Shown here: piece after piece, positions 45,051-57,634 of the stretch
Numbering within the stretch: the first letter of the stretch is position 1
Layout: each line of letters starts with the position of its first letter
From: an uncultured Methylophilaceae bacterium
Lineage (GTDB): Bacteria > Pseudomonadota > Gammaproteobacteria > Burkholderiales > Methylophilaceae
Assembly (NCBI GenBank): GCA_903870165.1
Contig: CAIQBW010000011.1
Coordinates: 1 to 61,985 of the forward strand
Length of the DNA stretch: 61,985 nt
Direction: 5' to 3'
The notes under the pieces: model-generated
What the model was told of the DNA's origin: nothing
What the model saw: the letters and a program-made list of their open reading frames with translations, nothing else
The model's database searches: none
Made by a program: the position numbers and the translations under genes

Positions 45051-46541
45051 TTACAGACCTGCTGGTATTTTTGTGATGGCCATGTGGTTTAAGAACTGGG
45101 TCACTGTCGCATGTGTCATCTCTGTCATCGGTTGAGGATAAACACCAAAACCAATCACTAAAATCGCCAATGTCGTCAAGATCAACAACTCACGCTTATT
45201 AAGATCTACCAACTCAGCCACGTGGGAATTAGCAATCTCACCAAAGAAAACACGCTTTACCATCCATAAGGTATATGCCGCACCAAGAATCAATGTAGTA
45301 GACGCCAAGAAGGCAAGCCAAAAGTTCTTTTGTAATGAAGCTAAGATCACCATAAACTCACCCACAAACCCTGATGTTCCTGGAAGGCCAGCATTAGCCA
45401 TTGCAAACAAGACTGCAAAAGCCGCGAACTTAGGCATGGTGTTCACGACCCCACCGTAATCAGCAATCTGACGGGAATGCATGCGGTCATACAACACACC
45501 GACGCTTAAGAACATTGCACTAGAAATAAACCCGTGAGAAATCATCTGCACGATAGAGCCTTCTAGTCCAATTGAGCTAAACAAGAAGAAACCAAGCGTC
45601 ACAAAACCCATGTGTGAAATAGAGGAATAAGCGATAAGCTTTTTCATGTCTTGTTGCACCAATGCCACCAAAGCGATATAAACCACTGCAATGAGTGACA
45701 AGGTGATCATGAAGCCAGATAAGTAATGCGCCGCATCAGGCGCAATTGGCATCGCAAAGCGCAAGAAGCTATAGCCACCTAGCTTCAAAGCAATCGCTGC
45801 CAACACCACTGAGCCCCCTGTAGGCGCTTCAACGTGGGCATCTGGCAACCATGTGTGGACCGGCCACATTGGAATCTTCACTGCAAAAGCCATAAAGAAA
45901 GCCAAAAACACCAAAATCTGAACAGGCAAGGTCATTTGCAAGCGGTAATAATCAACCACTTCAAAACTATTAGTTTGGTAGAACAAGTAAATGAACGCCA
46001 CCAACATCAAGAGTGAACCAAGCAAGGTGTAAAGGAAAAACTTAATCGTCGCATAGACGCGATTTGGACCACCCCATATACCAATCACCAAGAACATCGG
46101 GATCAACATGGCTTCCCAGAACACATAGTAGAGAATGGCATCAAGCGCACCAAATACGCCAATCATCAAACCAGACATAATGAGGAATGAAGCCATGTAT
46201 TGTGCCACACGCTTTTCAATCACTTCCCAGCCCGCAATGACTACCAAGACAGTGGTAAAACTTGTCAAAAGAATGAGTGGCACCGCGATACCGTCAGCAC
46301 CTAAGTGGTAATGGATATTGAAAGTAGGAATCCAGCTATAGCCTTCTTGGAATTGAAAGCCACCATCAGCCATATTAAAACCGGTATATAGCGGAATGGT
46401 GACAGCAAAAGCAGCAAGCGCACCAAGCAAAGCAATCCAACGTGCGGATGATGCGTTTTTATCATCACCAGTAAGTAAGACCAAGATGCCCGCAAAGATA
46501 GGCACCCAAATCGCAAGACTAAGAAGAGGCAAGGTTGTCAT
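45051..46541 (-). CDS. nuoM: NADH-quinone oxidoreductase subunit M
   Basis: The 496-residue antiporter-like subunit has ALDAILYYVFWEAMLIPMFL with the helix-5 Glu, KIPMWPVHTWLPDAHVEAPT, and QDMKKLIAYSSISHMGFVTL. Together with NuoL and NuoN it forms the membrane-arm proton channels. It begins directly after nuoL. Confidence 0.98.
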   Translation of the reverse strand: MTTLPLLSLAIWVPIFAGILVLLTGDDKNASSARWIALLGALAAFAVTIPLYTGFNMADGGFQFQEGYSWIPTFNIHYHLGADGIAVPLILLTSFTTVLVVIAGWEVIEKRVAQYMASFLIMSGLMIGVFGALDAILYYVFWEAMLIPMFLVIGIWGGPNRVYATIKFFLYTLLGSLLMLVAFIYLFYQTNSFEVVDYYRLQMTLPVQILVFLAFFMAFAVKIPMWPVHTWLPDAHVEAPTGGSVVLAAIALKLGGYSFLRFAMPIAPDAAHYLSGFMITLSLIAVVYIALVALVQQDMKKLIAYSSISHMGFVTLGFFLFSSIGLEGSIVQMISHGFISSAMFLSVGVLYDRMHSRQIADYGGVVNTMPKFAAFAVLFAMANAGLPGTSGFVGEFMVILASLQKNFWLAFLASTTLILGAAYTLWMVKRVFFGEIANSHVAELVDLNKRELLILTTLAILVIGFGVYPQPMTEMTHATVTQFLNHMAITKIPAGL

Positions 46542-48572
46542 TTAAACCTTCATAAATAAGGTAAGTAGTAAAAATACGCCAATAATCATGGCAAACGCAT
46601 AGTGATAAATAAGACCAGATTGCAAGCCACGAATCACTGTTGAGATACGTCCAATCAGATTAGCGGTGCCATTCACCATGACGCCATCAATCAATTGGAC
46701 ATCACCAATTTTCCAAAGCTTGCCCCCGATAAAGCGTGAGCCTCCAGCAAATACTTTCTCATTGAAACTATCGAAGCCATACTTATTCTCAAGCACGTAC
46801 ATAATCCAAGTAGATTTGGCTTTAATTGCAGCTGGAATATCAGGGCGCTTCATGTAGAAGAACCATGAAAGTACCACACCAGATAAAGCAAGGATAAATG
46901 GTAATGATGTGAAGCTATGCAAGCCCATCGCAACTGCGCCGTGGAAGTCTTCAGCAAGTTCATGCATCACCGGATGCGCAGTGCTATCAATGAAAATTAC
47001 GCCATTAAAAAAGCCTTTGAATAACATTGGCTCTATCCCAATAAAACCGATCGCTAGGGATGGGATTGCTAGCAACACCAATGGCAAAGTAACGACCCAT
47101 GGCTGCTCATGTGGCACATCATGCGGGCCTAAGCCGTGGTGGTGGTCGTGATCATCATGCGCATGGCTATCCTGATGATGCTTAGCCTCCATCCAACGCT
47201 CTTTGCCGTGGAAGACTAGGAAATACATACGGAATGAGTAGAAAGCCGTGACAAACACACCGGCAAGCACTGCGAAGTAAGCAAAGCCACTTCCTGGAAT
47301 CTGTGACAACTTAGCTGCTTCAATAATCGAATCTTTTGAATAAAAACCTGATAAGAATGGTGTACCAATCAAGGCTAATGAACCGATCAAAGAAGTAATC
47401 CAAGTAATCTTCATATATTTACGCAGACCACCCATATTACGGATATCTTGGTCGTGGTGCATCCCCATAATCACCGAACCCGCACCTAAGAATAACAAGG
47501 CTTTGAAGAACGCATGGGTCATCAAGTGGAAGATCGCTACTGAGTAAGCCGATGCACCAAGTGCCACTGTCATATAGCCAAGTTGCGAAAGCGTTGAGTA
47601 TGCAACCACGCGCTTAATATCGTTTTGAATGATGCCAAGGAAGCCCATAAATAAAGCAGTAATCGCACCGATGACCATTACAAAGGACAGTGCTGTGGTA
47701 GACAATTCAAATAAGGGAGACATACGTGCGACCATAAAGATACCAGCCGTCACCATCGTTGCAGCGTGAATTAATGCAGAAATTGGGGTTGGGCCTTCCA
47801 TTGAATCTGGCAACCACACATGGAGTGGCACTTGCGCTGATTTACCCATCGCACCAATAAATAACAAGATACAAATCACGGTCATGGTTGACCAGTGCAC
47901 GCCTGGAATAATGTCCACGGTTGCATGCGCAAAACGCGGCGCTTGCGCGAAAGCTGTCGTGTAATCAAGACTGCCAAAGCACCAAAGCACCATGCCAATC
48001 CCAAGCAAGAAACCAAAATCACCCACACGATTTACTAAGAATGCTTTTAAGTTGGCATAAATCGCAGTTGGGCGCGTAAACCAGAAACCAATCAATAAGT
48101 ATGAAACCAAACCTACTGCTTCCCAACCGAAGAAGAGTTGCATGAAGTTATTGGCCATGACCAGCATTAACATTGAGAACGTGAAAAGGGAAATATAGCT
48201 AAAGAAGCGTCTATAGCCTTCGTCTTCGTGCATATAGCCGATGGTATAGATATGCACCATCAATGAAACGAAAGTCACCACCAACATCATCATGGTGGTT
48301 AATTTATCGATTAAAAAACCCACTTGGAACGTATAAGCGCCTGTTGTCATCCATGTGTAGACGGTGCCGTTATAGGTATGCCCTTGCAGTACATCCAAGA
48401 ATACATAAACTGATAAAGCAAATGCACCAGCCACGCCCAAGATCGTCAAAATGTGCGCAAAGCAACGTGGTAAAGCTTTATTCGCAATACCCACAATGGT
48501 AGCCGCGATGAGTGGCAATAAGGGAATCGCCAAGTAAATGTGTTGCATTGAGATATTAGATAGCATATTCAT
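46542..48572 (-). CDS. nuoL: NADH-quinone oxidoreductase subunit L
   Basis: The 676-residue distal membrane subunit shows FFGWEAVGLVSYLLIGFW, KSAQVPLHVWLPDSMEGPTP, and NDIKRVVAYSTLSQLGYM, and a long C-terminal extension for the lateral helix. A His/Asp-rich loop (HHQDSHAHDDHDHHHG, about residues 463-478) is unusual and might bind metal. It follows nuoK after 9 bases. Confidence 0.98.
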   Translation of the reverse strand: MNMLSNISMQHIYLAIPLLPLIAATIVGIANKALPRCFAHILTILGVAGAFALSVYVFLDVLQGHTYNGTVYTWMTTGAYTFQVGFLIDKLTTMMMLVVTFVSLMVHIYTIGYMHEDEGYRRFFSYISLFTFSMLMLVMANNFMQLFFGWEAVGLVSYLLIGFWFTRPTAIYANLKAFLVNRVGDFGFLLGIGMVLWCFGSLDYTTAFAQAPRFAHATVDIIPGVHWSTMTVICILLFIGAMGKSAQVPLHVWLPDSMEGPTPISALIHAATMVTAGIFMVARMSPLFELSTTALSFVMVIGAITALFMGFLGIIQNDIKRVVAYSTLSQLGYMTVALGASAYSVAIFHLMTHAFFKALLFLGAGSVIMGMHHDQDIRNMGGLRKYMKITWITSLIGSLALIGTPFLSGFYSKDSIIEAAKLSQIPGSGFAYFAVLAGVFVTAFYSFRMYFLVFHGKERWMEAKHHQDSHAHDDHDHHHGLGPHDVPHEQPWVVTLPLVLLAIPSLAIGFIGIEPMLFKGFFNGVIFIDSTAHPVMHELAEDFHGAVAMGLHSFTSLPFILALSGVVLSWFFYMKRPDIPAAIKAKSTWIMYVLENKYGFDSFNEKVFAGGSRFIGGKLWKIGDVQLIDGVMVNGTANLIGRISTVIRGLQSGLIYHYAFAMIIGVFLLLTLFMKV

Positions 48573-48581
48573 TATTTCTTT

Positions 48582-48887
48582 TTAACCTTTTAGGCTATCG
48601 AGGTCATCTACGTTAATGGTTCTTAAGTTTCTAAATAGCACAACCAAAATTGCAAGGCCAATTGCAGACTCTGCCGCAGCAACAGTCAGAATAAAGAAAA
48701 CAAAGACTTGGCCCGCCATATCATTTAAGTAATGTGAGAAAGCGATGAAGTTCAAGTTCACAGCCAAGAGCATTAACTCAATGGCCATCAATAAAATAAT
48801 TACGTTTTTACGATTCAAGAAAATGCCAACCACGCTAATCGCGAATAGCAATGAACCTAAAATCAAATAATGTGACAAGCTGACCAT
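48582..48887 (-). CDS. nuoK: NADH-quinone oxidoreductase subunit K
   Basis: The 101-residue subunit has three helices and the two conserved membrane glutamates ([13 protein letters not shown] and [12 protein letters not shown]) of the proton path. Its start overlaps the nuoJ stop by one base. Confidence 0.98.
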   Translation of the reverse strand: MVSLSHYLILGSLLFAISVVGIFLNRKNVIILLMAIELMLLAVNLNFIAFSHYLNDMAGQVFVFFILTVAAAESAIGLAILVVLFRNLRTINVDDLDSLKG

Positions 48888-49519
48888 TATGATTTCGCCT
48901 TTTCAGTTTCCGCAGGCGCTTCAACTTCTGCCGGCATACTCACCATACGAATACGGTCAGCACGTTTCACGCGCACTTGGTCTGCTGGATTAATAAATTT
49001 AGAGTCTTTTCGGTCACGCAATGTGAGTGCAATTGCCGCTACAATCGCCACCAATAGCACCACAGCCGCCAATTCAAATGGCATTAAATAATCGGTATAA
49101 AGCTGACGACCTAATTCAGCCGTGTTGCTGTAATCTGCCGCGTGTGGTTTTGGCGCACTGATACGTGCCAAGCCAAAATGCTTTGTGCCAAGAATCATGA
49201 CCATCTCAGCCGCCATTAATACGCCGATAAAACCAGCCATTGGCAAGTAATCCCAAAATCCTTCACGTAACTTGTCTAAATTAATGTCCAGCATCATCAC
49301 CACAAAGAGGAAGAGCACCATGACCGCGCCCACATACACCAGCACCAAAGCAATTGCTAAAAATTCAGCTTCAAGCAATAGCCAAATCCCTGCAGCAGTA
49401 AAAAATGCCAGCACTAAAAATAAAGCTGCATGCACAGGGTTACGTGCGGTAATGACACGCAGTCCCGCAAAAAGCAGAATCAGCGCTAACGAATAAAAAA
49501 CATAATCTTGAAATATCAT
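48887..49519 (-). CDS. nuoJ: NADH-quinone oxidoreductase subunit J
   Basis: The 210-residue five-helix subunit contains the pi-bulge helix region [21 protein letters not shown] polar C-terminal tail of about 40 residues is cytoplasmic. It follows nuoI after 12 bases. Confidence 0.98.
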   Translation of the reverse strand: MIFQDYVFYSLALILLFAGLRVITARNPVHAALFLVLAFFTAAGIWLLLEAEFLAIALVLVYVGAVMVLFLFVVMMLDINLDKLREGFWDYLPMAGFIGVLMAAEMVMILGTKHFGLARISAPKPHAADYSNTAELGRQLYTDYLMPFELAAVVLLVAIVAAIALTLRDRKDSKFINPADQVRVKRADRIRMVSMPAEVEAPAETEKAKS

Positions 49520-49531
49520 ACTTACAGCGCC

Positions 49532-50023
49532 TTATCTAAATTTAGCGTCAGCTGCACGGTCAGCCGCAATTTGCGCTTCGTGCTTATCGCCCACCGCAAG
49601 CAACATCTCTTTGGTGTAAAGCAAGTCACCGCGCTTCTCACCGTGATACTCGAATATGCGGGTTTCAACAATTGAATCGACTGGGCAAGACTCTTCACAC
49701 ATGCCACAGAAAATACACTTGGTTAAATCGATATCGTACTTCGTCGTACGACGCGTATTGTCTTCACGCTGTTCTGACTCGATGGTAATCGCCATCGCAG
49801 GACACACTGCCTCACAAAGTTTACAAGCGATACATCGCTCTTCACCGTTCTCATAACGACGAAGTGCATGCAAACCTCTAAAGCGTGAGGAGATCGGCGT
49901 GCGCTCTTCGGGATATTGCACAGTAATCTTACGCGCAAAGAAGTAACGGCCAGTGAGCAGCATGCCTCGCAGCAGCTCGATCAGCATTAAACTTGAAATG
50001 GTTTCTTTAATTTTCTTAAACAT
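49532..50023 (-). CDS. nuoI: NADH-quinone oxidoreductase subunit I
   Basis: The 163-residue peripheral-arm subunit has two 4Fe-4S ferredoxin motifs, [12 protein letters not shown] and [12 protein letters not shown], holding clusters N6a and N6b on the way to quinone. Confidence 0.98.
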   Translation of the reverse strand: MFKKIKETISSLMLIELLRGMLLTGRYFFARKITVQYPEERTPISSRFRGLHALRRYENGEERCIACKLCEAVCPAMAITIESEQREDNTRRTTKYDIDLTKCIFCGMCEESCPVDSIVETRIFEYHGEKRGDLLYTKEMLLAVGDKHEAQIAADRAADAKFR

Positions 50024-50044
50024 GTTTTGCTCTTAATCGCCCAC

Positions 50045-51100
50045 CTAGTGGAACAAGTAGCCCCAAGGAGTTTGCATTAAACCACCCACAATCACGATCC
50101 AGACTAAGGTGATTGGAATAAAAACTTTCCAGCCTAAACGCATAATTTGGTCATATCGATAACGTGGGAACGTCGCACGAAACCACAAGAAGAAGAATAG
50201 CAAGAAGCCAACTTTAGCTAAAAGCCATAAGAAGCTATCTGGAATTAAAGATGGTACAGGCGATAACCAGCCACCCAAGAACATGATCGCAGCGAGCATC
50301 GACACCAAAATCATATTGGCATATTCAGCCAAGAAGAACACCGCAAATGCCATACCTGAATATTCAACGTGGAAACCAGCCACAATCTCCGATTCACCTT
50401 CGGCCACATCAAATGGCGCGCGGTTAGTTTCAGCCACCGCACTAATGAAGTACACAACAAAGAGTGGGAATAATGGCAACCAGTACCATTCAAAAATCCC
50501 GCCTGATTGTGCCATCACAATCTTGCCAAGGTTAAGTGAGTTTGCGCACATAAGCACACCCACCAGCGCAAAGCCCATCGCGATTTCATATGACACGATT
50601 TGTGCTGCTGAACGCAGTGCACCCAAGAACGCGTATTTAGAATTCGATGCCCAGCCCGCAATGATCACGCCGTAAACTGCAACAGAAGTCATCGCCAAGA
50701 TATAAAGCAAGCCTGCGTCTACATTGGCCAAGACTAAATCCGGATCAAAAGGCACCACCGCCCAGGCTGCAAAGGCAGGCGCAATCGCAAGGACTGGGCC
50801 CAGTAAGAACAAGCCCTTACTCGCTTCTGAAGGAATGATGATTTCCTTCATGAGCAACTTAATACCGTCAGCAAGCGGTTGTAGCAAGCCAAAGTAACCC
50901 ACACGGTTAGGGCCAATACGCACCTGCATAAAACCAATGACTTTACGTTCAGCTAACGTGAGGTAAGCAACCGCGCCCATGAGTGGCAATACAATCGCCA
51001 CAATCTTGAGCAAAGTCCATACTGTGAGTGACACTGCAGGCCAGTAATCGCCAAAAGTTGATGCGCCTAAATCTAATAATGGCTGGATGAATGCGTTCAT
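50045..51100 (-). CDS. nuoH: NADH-quinone oxidoreductase subunit H
   Basis: The 351-residue membrane subunit forms much of the quinone chamber. Conserved segments are [40 protein letters not shown] and [18 protein letters not shown]. It overlaps nuoG by 4 bases. Confidence 0.98.
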   Translation of the reverse strand: MNAFIQPLLDLGASTFGDYWPAVSLTVWTLLKIVAIVLPLMGAVAYLTLAERKVIGFMQVRIGPNRVGYFGLLQPLADGIKLLMKEIIIPSEASKGLFLLGPVLAIAPAFAAWAVVPFDPDLVLANVDAGLLYILAMTSVAVYGVIIAGWASNSKYAFLGALRSAAQIVSYEIAMGFALVGVLMCANSLNLGKIVMAQSGGIFEWYWLPLFPLFVVYFISAVAETNRAPFDVAEGESEIVAGFHVEYSGMAFAVFFLAEYANMILVSMLAAIMFLGGWLSPVPSLIPDSFLWLLAKVGFLLFFFLWFRATFPRYRYDQIMRLGWKVFIPITLVWIVIVGGLMQTPWGYLFH

Positions 51101-53478
51101 GCTTTTGTTACCTCAATATCGCCCATGAGCTCACCTAAAGATGCAGTGATGTCATAACCAGTTGGTACCCGCACAGTGCCCTTCGCTAAACCAGCATCTA
51201 GCTTCACTTTTAATTTCGCAGAACCAATACCTTGTTTAACCACAACAAAATCACCCTCTTGCACGCCCAGTTCAACCATCAGTTTCGCATTCATACCCGC
51301 AACTGGATCAGCCACTAATTTGGTTTTTTGAAGTGGGCTAGAGCGACGAACAACAGAGTCCATACGATATTGCGGCACTTCACCCAAACGTTGAAGGACG
51401 TTAGATTTTTCTTGTACTTTCACGTCAAACAAAATACGGAGGTTATTGTTCAGACGGTTCCAAACGACTGTAGATGGTTTTTCGCCGCCAAATACTTCAG
51501 TCTTAACCTGCTCGCTGCTTTCAAAGTTAAAGCCATCCAAACCTAACGTATTGGCTAGTACTCGCAATACCTTCCAAGCTGGACGGGCTTCACCGAGTGG
51601 TTTCACTGCTGCAGTAAAGCTTTGGACGCGACCTTCCATACTCATACGTGTGCCAGAAGTTTCAGTAAATGGCGCAATCGGCAACAACACATCTGCATTT
51701 TCGAGCGCACTCGATTTATAAGAAGTTAGTGCAATCACGCAGTCTGCTTTTTCCATCGCATGTTTAGCGACCGCAGGATTTGCGCAATCGAACTCAGGCT
51801 CTACATTAAGAAGCACATACGTTTTTCTTGGCTGTTCAAGCATGGTGCGTGCATTTAGACCACCTTGACCTGGAATCACGCGAACCATGTCCAAACCCAC
51901 ACGGTCTGAAGACTCAAACAGCACACCAAACGTTGCGCCGCATAGTGAAGAGATCGCTTCCGCCAAGGTATAAATTTCGGCATAACGTGGGTGATATTGC
52001 GCGATATTGCCTAAGAAAAGTGCGCTCTTAGGATTAATCAAATCCAGCTCTTTACCATGACCTGCCAAGCTCTCAGCAATGGCCTGACTGTTATCACGCA
52101 CGACTACACCCTCTAACAAATCGCTAATCGCTTTAGGTAAGCAAAGTGAGAGACGTTGCAAGCCAGACATGGCTTTTAGAATTTGTGCGAGCACGTTCAC
52201 GATGTCGTTTGGTGAACAGATTGCTTGATGACTAACCTTCATCAGCTGATCGTCATCCATTGGGTTCACGAGTGACAACTCTGCACCATTTGCAACCGCA
52301 CGGCGAATACGCTGCGTGAGGAGTGGATGTTCATTACGCAGGTTGCTGCCCACCACTAGGATACGATCCATCGCTTGGACTTCGGCAATATTACAGCCCA
52401 TCCAAGGGGTGCCATGGAAACGACCATCTAAGCGGAAGTCGCTACGACGCAAACGGTGATCAACGTTACCGCACTCTAGTGCTCTAGCGATTTTCTTAGT
52501 GAGGAAACCCTCTTCCATCGTGGCGTTAGGTGAAACCAAGAAACCCAAACCAGCCGGATCTTCTTCTACCGTTTCTTTGATTTGACGCGCAGCATACTCT
52601 AAAGCAGTTTTCCAATCTGTTTCATGCCACTCACCATGATGTTTAATCATTGGCTTGGTTAAACGCTCCGGGCTGTTTAAGCCATCGTATGAGAAACGAT
52701 CACGATCAGATAGCCAAACTTCATTGATGCTTTCTTTTTCGCGTGGCACGATCCGCATCACGCGGTCATTTTTAACGTGCACTTCCACATGCGAACCTAA
52801 GCCGTCATGCGCTGCAATTGTTGGACGGCGTGTCAGTTCCCAGCTACGTGCTGAATAACGGAAAGGCTTGCTCGTTAATGCACCCACTGGACATAAATCA
52901 ATAATATTGCCTGAGAGTTCTGAATCAACAGACTTATCAACATACGCCGTAATTTCCGCATGCTCGCCCCGACCAATGAGGCCAAGCTCTTGCATACCAC
53001 CCACTTCTTTCAAGAAGCGCACACAGCGCGTACATTGAATACAGCGCGTCATATCGGTGCTAACAAGCGGGCCAATATTTTTATTAAAGACCACACGCTT
53101 TTCTTCAGTGTAGCGTGAGCCACTTCCACCATAAGCCATAGCGACGTCCTGAAGATCACATTCACCACCCTGGTCACAAATCGGGCAATCGAGCGGGTGA
53201 TTAATGAGCAGGAACTCCATCACGCTCTTTTGCGCTTCAATCGCAGATTGGGAGCGTGTAAAAATCTTCATGCCCTCAGCGACAGGTGTCGCACAGGCTG
53301 GCAACGGTTTATTGAATTTCTCAACCTGAACTAAACACATGCGGCAGTTGGCTGCGACAGACAATTTCTTGTGGTAGCAGAAGCGCGGAATCGCAACACC
53401 AAGCTGATCGGCGGCATCAATGATGGTGGTGCCGTCTGCGACTTCGACTTGTTTGCCGTCTATTTCAATCTTTAACAT
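51097..53478 (-). CDS. nuoG: NADH-quinone oxidoreductase subunit G
   Basis: The 793-residue peripheral subunit has an N-terminal 2Fe-2S ferredoxin ([18 protein letters not shown]), the His-Cys3 4Fe-4S site ([18 protein letters not shown]) and a second 4Fe-4S site ([10 protein letters not shown]). A molybdopterin-oxidoreductase-like domain without cofactor follows. Length is that of the betaproteobacterial form. Confidence 0.98.
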   Translation of the reverse strand: MLKIEIDGKQVEVADGTTIIDAADQLGVAIPRFCYHKKLSVAANCRMCLVQVEKFNKPLPACATPVAEGMKIFTRSQSAIEAQKSVMEFLLINHPLDCPICDQGGECDLQDVAMAYGGSGSRYTEEKRVVFNKNIGPLVSTDMTRCIQCTRCVRFLKEVGGMQELGLIGRGEHAEITAYVDKSVDSELSGNIIDLCPVGALTSKPFRYSARSWELTRRPTIAAHDGLGSHVEVHVKNDRVMRIVPREKESINEVWLSDRDRFSYDGLNSPERLTKPMIKHHGEWHETDWKTALEYAARQIKETVEEDPAGLGFLVSPNATMEEGFLTKKIARALECGNVDHRLRRSDFRLDGRFHGTPWMGCNIAEVQAMDRILVVGSNLRNEHPLLTQRIRRAVANGAELSLVNPMDDDQLMKVSHQAICSPNDIVNVLAQILKAMSGLQRLSLCLPKAISDLLEGVVVRDNSQAIAESLAGHGKELDLINPKSALFLGNIAQYHPRYAEIYTLAEAISSLCGATFGVLFESSDRVGLDMVRVIPGQGGLNARTMLEQPRKTYVLLNVEPEFDCANPAVAKHAMEKADCVIALTSYKSSALENADVLLPIAPFTETSGTRMSMEGRVQSFTAAVKPLGEARPAWKVLRVLANTLGLDGFNFESSEQVKTEVFGGEKPSTVVWNRLNNNLRILFDVKVQEKSNVLQRLGEVPQYRMDSVVRRSSPLQKTKLVADPVAGMNAKLMVELGVQEGDFVVVKQGIGSAKLKVKLDAGLAKGTVRVPTGYDITASLGELMGDIEVTKA

Positions 53479-53479
53479 A

Positions 53480-54802
53480 TTATTTGCCTGTCACCATGGA
53501 TTTACCATGCTGAATGTAGTATTCAAATTCTGGTCTAAAGTGCTTTATAAAACTGAGGACTGGGGTCGCTGCAGCCTCCCCTAGCGCGCAAATTGTGCGG
53601 CCTGAGATGTTGTTACTAATGTCAGTGAGCAAGTCTAAATCTTCCATCTTGCCTTCACCGTCCATAATACGTTTGATCACGCGGTAGACCCAGCCAGTGC
53701 CTTCACGGCATGGCGTGCATTGACCACAAGACTCTTCGTAGAAGAAGTAAGACAAGCGTTTGAGGGTTGTCACCATACAAGTGGTGTCATCCATCACAAT
53801 CATCGAACCTGCTCCAAGACTAGAACCCGCTTTAGATAAGCCCTCATAGTCCATGGTCGCGCCTAGGATTGCTGACGCTGGCATCACTGCCGTTGATGGG
53901 CCGCCTGGGATCACTGCTTTCAGTGTGCGACCTTTCCAGATACCACCAGCCATCTCTAATAGCTCAGTAAATGGGGTACCCATTTTAACTTCATAGTTGC
54001 CCGGTTTTTCAACGTGACCTGATACAGAGAAGAGCTTAGTCCCACCTGAATTTGGCACGCCTAAGTCTTGGAAGGCTTGACCGCCATGTTGCAAAATCCA
54101 AGGGATCGAAGCATAAGATTCTGTGTTATTCACATTGGTTGGTTTACCAAATACCCCATAACTTGCTGGGAATGGCGGTTTGAAGCGCGGTTGACCTTTT
54201 TTACCTTCGATCGATTCAATGAGTGCTGTTTCTTCGCCGCAAATATAAGCGCCGTAACCATGTACCGCATAAAGATCGAAACAGAAATTAGTACCAAATA
54301 GGTTTTCGCCGAGGTAGCCAGCCTTGCGTGCATCCGCAAGCGCTTCTTCAAAGATCTCGTAGTCTTGCCAGATCTCACCGTGGATGTAGTTGTAACCCAC
54401 GCGTGCGCCCAAGGTGTAGGCGGCAATCGCCATACCTTCGATCAATTGATGCGGGTTATAACGAATGATGTCGCGGTCTTTAAATGTACCTGGCTCACCT
54501 TCGTCCGTATTACATACGAGGTACTTGGTACCGTCGAAGTAACGTGGCATGAAGCTCCACTTAAGACCTGTAGGGAAACCAGCGCCGCCGCGACCACGCA
54601 AACCAGAGGTCTTCACTTCCGTAATAATGTCCGTTGCCTTGACTTTGCCAGTGACAATACGTTTTAGCTGCTCGTAACCGCCGAGCTTTTCGTAACTCTT
54701 GAGGCTGCCAGGATTGGTGTCTTGAGAAGCGCTAAGCGTGCGCAATGTCACCAAGGTTTGTTTGCTTAAATCTGTGACGACAGGGGCTTTGTGTAAAGAC
54801 AT
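53480..54802 (-). CDS. nuoF: NADH-quinone oxidoreductase subunit F
   Basis: The 440-residue subunit binds FMN and NADH ([46 protein letters not shown]) and the 4Fe-4S cluster N3 ([11 protein letters not shown] ... C). Entry point of electrons. Its start overlaps the nuoE stop by one base. Confidence 0.98.
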   Translation of the reverse strand: MSLHKAPVVTDLSKQTLVTLRTLSASQDTNPGSLKSYEKLGGYEQLKRIVTGKVKATDIITEVKTSGLRGRGGAGFPTGLKWSFMPRYFDGTKYLVCNTDEGEPGTFKDRDIIRYNPHQLIEGMAIAAYTLGARVGYNYIHGEIWQDYEIFEEALADARKAGYLGENLFGTNFCFDLYAVHGYGAYICGEETALIESIEGKKGQPRFKPPFPASYGVFGKPTNVNNTESYASIPWILQHGGQAFQDLGVPNSGGTKLFSVSGHVEKPGNYEVKMGTPFTELLEMAGGIWKGRTLKAVIPGGPSTAVMPASAILGATMDYEGLSKAGSSLGAGSMIVMDDTTCMVTTLKRLSYFFYEESCGQCTPCREGTGWVYRVIKRIMDGEGKMEDLDLLTDISNNISGRTICALGEAAATPVLSFIKHFRPEFEYYIQHGKSMVTGK

Positions 54803-55275
54803 TACTTCAACTCCCCGAGAATTTCATCAACTTTTGCAGGCGTTAAGAACTCATGCATTTGCGTATTGTTTATATGCATTAAAGGTGCGCCGCCACAGCA
54901 ACCCATACATTCACCTTCTTTTAGACAAAACTGACCATCTTTAGTGACTTCATTAAATCCAACACCAAGTTTGGTTTGAAGATGATCCACGATTTCGTCT
55001 GAACCGCGCAGCATGCATGAGATGTTGGTACAGATCGTGATCTTGTATTTACCAACAGGTTGCAGGTCATACATATTGTAGAAGGTCGCCACTTCTAATG
55101 CAGCGATTGCTGGAATGCCTAAGTATTCTGCAACATAGGCGATCGTTTCTTTTGAGAGCCAGCCTTTTTCAGCCTGCGCAATACGCAGTGCTGACATCAC
55201 CGCACCTTGGCGGTTTTCTTTCGGATACTTAGTTAATTCGTATTCGATTTTATCGAGAGACGCTTGAGACAACAT
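54802..55275 (-). CDS. nuoE: NADH-quinone oxidoreductase subunit E
   Basis: The 157-residue thioredoxin-fold subunit carries 2Fe-2S cluster N1a: [10 protein letters not shown] and CLGC-like [12 protein letters not shown]. It shares one base with each of its neighbours. Confidence 0.98.
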   Translation of the reverse strand: MLSQASLDKIEYELTKYPKENRQGAVMSALRIAQAEKGWLSKETIAYVAEYLGIPAIAALEVATFYNMYDLQPVGKYKITICTNISCMLRGSDEIVDHLQTKLGVGFNEVTKDGQFCLKEGECMGCCGGAPLMHINNTQMHEFLTPAKVDEILGELK

Positions 55276-56528
55276 TATCGATCAATCTCCCCAAATACAA
55301 TATCTTGCGTACCAATGATCGCGACCAAGTCAGCAATCATGTGGCCCTTTGTCATTTCATCTAAAGCTGCCAAATGCGGGAAGCCTGGCGCGCGAATTTT
55401 TAAACGGTAAGGTTTGTTCGCCCCATCAGAGACCATGTAGATCCCGAACTCACCCTTAGGATGTTCAACTGCTGCATAAGCCTCACCAGCTGGCACATGG
55501 AAACCTTCGGTGAAGAGTTTGAAATGGTGGATCAAATCTTCCATATTGGTCTTCATGCCTTCGCGATCAGGGGGCGCCACCTTGTTGTCGCTACTAATCA
55601 CAGGACCTGGGTTCTTACGCAGCCAATCGATACATTGTTTGATGATGCGATTCGATTGTCTAAACTCTTCAATCCGCACCAAGTAGCGGTCGTAACAGTC
55701 ACCGTTCACGCCAACAGGAATATCAAAATCTAGCTTATCGTAGACTTCATACGGTTGTTTTTTACGCAAATCCCAAGCAATACCAGAGCCGCGAATCATT
55801 GGGCCTGTCATGCCTAGCGCCAATGCGCGCTCTGGCGTCACCACGCCAATGCCAACGGTACGTTGTTTCCAGATACGGTTATTGGTGAGCAATGTTTCAT
55901 ACTCATCCACAAGCGCTGGGAAACGGTTCGCAAAGTCTTCAATGAAGTCGAGCACAGAACCTTGACGGTTTTCATTGAGCTGATGAATTTCTTTTTTGCT
56001 ACGGAATTTTGTTTCTAAATGCTGCGGCATGCGATCTGGCAAGTCGCGATAAACGCCGCCTGGACGGTAGTAAGCAGCGTGCATACGCGCACCTGAAACC
56101 GCTTCGTAAACGTCAAACAAATCTTCACGTTCACGGAATGCATACAAGAACACGCTCATTGCCCCAACGTCTAGCGCGTGCGCACCTAGCCACAGCAAGT
56201 GATTTAAGATACGGGTAATCTCATCGAACATCACGCGGATATATTGTGCACGTAGCGGCACATCAATCTGCATCATCTTTTCGATCGCCATAACATAGGC
56301 ATGCTCGTTTGACATCATGGACACATAGTCCAGACGATCCATGTAAGGCACTGATTGAAGGTAGGTACGATTTTCAGCTAGTTTTTCTGTCCCGCGATGA
56401 AGCAAGCCAATATGCGGGTCAGCACGTTGAATAACTTCGCCATCAAGCTCAAGCACCAAACGCAAAACACCGTGAGCCGCAGGATGCTGCGGGCCGAAGT
56501 TCATGGTGTAATTTCTAATCTCAGCCAT
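55275..56528 (-). CDS. nuoD: NADH-quinone oxidoreductase subunit D
   Basis: The 417-residue 49-kDa-type subunit lines the quinone site: [20 protein letters not shown] carries the quinone His, and [17 protein letters not shown] and the C-terminal DIVFGEIDR are conserved. ATG at 56528 (MAEIRNYTM) is chosen; the frame is open further upstream but that would overlap nuoC by over 100 bases. The chosen start overlaps the nuoC stop by 8 bases. Confidence 0.97.
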   Translation of the reverse strand: MAEIRNYTMNFGPQHPAAHGVLRLVLELDGEVIQRADPHIGLLHRGTEKLAENRTYLQSVPYMDRLDYVSMMSNEHAYVMAIEKMMQIDVPLRAQYIRVMFDEITRILNHLLWLGAHALDVGAMSVFLYAFREREDLFDVYEAVSGARMHAAYYRPGGVYRDLPDRMPQHLETKFRSKKEIHQLNENRQGSVLDFIEDFANRFPALVDEYETLLTNNRIWKQRTVGIGVVTPERALALGMTGPMIRGSGIAWDLRKKQPYEVYDKLDFDIPVGVNGDCYDRYLVRIEEFRQSNRIIKQCIDWLRKNPGPVISSDNKVAPPDREGMKTNMEDLIHHFKLFTEGFHVPAGEAYAAVEHPKGEFGIYMVSDGANKPYRLKIRAPGFPHLAALDEMTKGHMIADLVAIIGTQDIVFGEIDR

Positions 56529-57114
56529 TGTGGAAACCCTCGTCACGGATGACACGTGGCACGTTGTTGCGCAATTCAATTGAAACTGGCTGATACACCA
56601 CACGCTGTTGCTCTGGATCGTAACGCATCTCGACGTTACCAATCATTGGGAAATCTTTTCTGAACGGATGACCAACAAAGCCATAGTCAGTCAGTAAGCG
56701 ACGTAAATCTGGATGACCTTCATACATGATGCCGTAAAGATCGAATGACTCACGCTCAAACCAATTCGCCGCAGGATAGAGCTCTACCAAGGTTGGCAAA
56801 ACTGGGAAGTCATCCTCGGTTGAGAATACTTTGAGACGGATACGATGATTGAGTTTCACTGAAAGGAAATGGTAAACGGTCGCGAAACGCAGGCCCTCCC
56901 ATGTGCCATCAGCATAGTCTTGATAATCCACACCGCAAAGGTCAATGAGCTGTTCAAACTTTAAGACTTTATGGTCACGCAGCTTTTTAACAACTTTAAT
57001 CAAGTCCTTTGCCGCGCACTCAATCGTTAGCTCATTAAGCGCAACTGCTAATTGAGTCACCTGGTCGCCAAGGACTTTTTCGATATTTTCTTTGAGGGTT
57101 TCTAATCGCGTCAT
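56521..57114 (-). CDS. nuoC: NADH-quinone oxidoreductase subunit C
   Basis: The 197-residue 30-kDa-type subunit contains the signature [37 protein letters not shown]. It is separate from nuoD, as in most bacteria other than enterics, where the two are fused. Confidence 0.98.
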   Translation of the reverse strand: MTRLETLKENIEKVLGDQVTQLAVALNELTIECAAKDLIKVVKKLRDHKVLKFEQLIDLCGVDYQDYADGTWEGLRFATVYHFLSVKLNHRIRLKVFSTEDDFPVLPTLVELYPAANWFERESFDLYGIMYEGHPDLRRLLTDYGFVGHPFRKDFPMIGNVEMRYDPEQQRVVYQPVSIELRNNVPRVIRDEGFHNG

Positions 57115-57126
57115 CTTTATTCTGCC

Positions 57127-57603
57127 TTAGCGAGCGATCGTGTTAGTGCGTTTGATCTTGTTTTGTAGCTGAATGATGCCGTAGAGCAGAGCTTCAGCCG
57201 TCGGAGGACAGCCTGGGACATACACATCCACTGGGACGATACGGTCACAGCCACGCACCACCGCATAAGAGTAGTGGTAGTAGCCGCCGCCATTCGCACA
57301 AGAGCCCATGGAGATTACCCAGCGCGGCTCTGCCATTTGATCGTAAACTTTACGTAAGGCTGGCGCCATCTTATTGACAAGCGTGCCCGCCACAATCATC
57401 ACGTCAGATTGGCGTGGGCTTGGGCGGAAGACAATGCCAAAACGGTCCAAGTCATAACGTGACGCACCTGCGTGCATCATTTCCACAGCACAGCACGCCA
57501 AACCAAACGTCATCGGCCACAAAGAGCCAGTTCTTGTGTAGTTAATGACGGTATCGAGCGTCGTCGTGACAAAGCCTTTTTCTAAAATACCTTCGATGCT
57601 CAT
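57127..57603 (-). CDS. nuoB: NADH-quinone oxidoreductase subunit B
   Basis: The 158-residue subunit holds the last cluster, N2: CCAVEM tandem cysteines, [14 protein letters not shown] and [15 protein letters not shown]. It follows nuoA after 31 bases. Confidence 0.98.
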   Translation of the reverse strand: MSIEGILEKGFVTTTLDTVINYTRTGSLWPMTFGLACCAVEMMHAGASRYDLDRFGIVFRPSPRQSDVMIVAGTLVNKMAPALRKVYDQMAEPRWVISMGSCANGGGYYHYSYAVVRGCDRIVPVDVYVPGCPPTAEALLYGIIQLQNKIKRTNTIAR

Positions 57604-57634
57604 TTCAATACTTTCAACGCCAGCGTATCCAACA

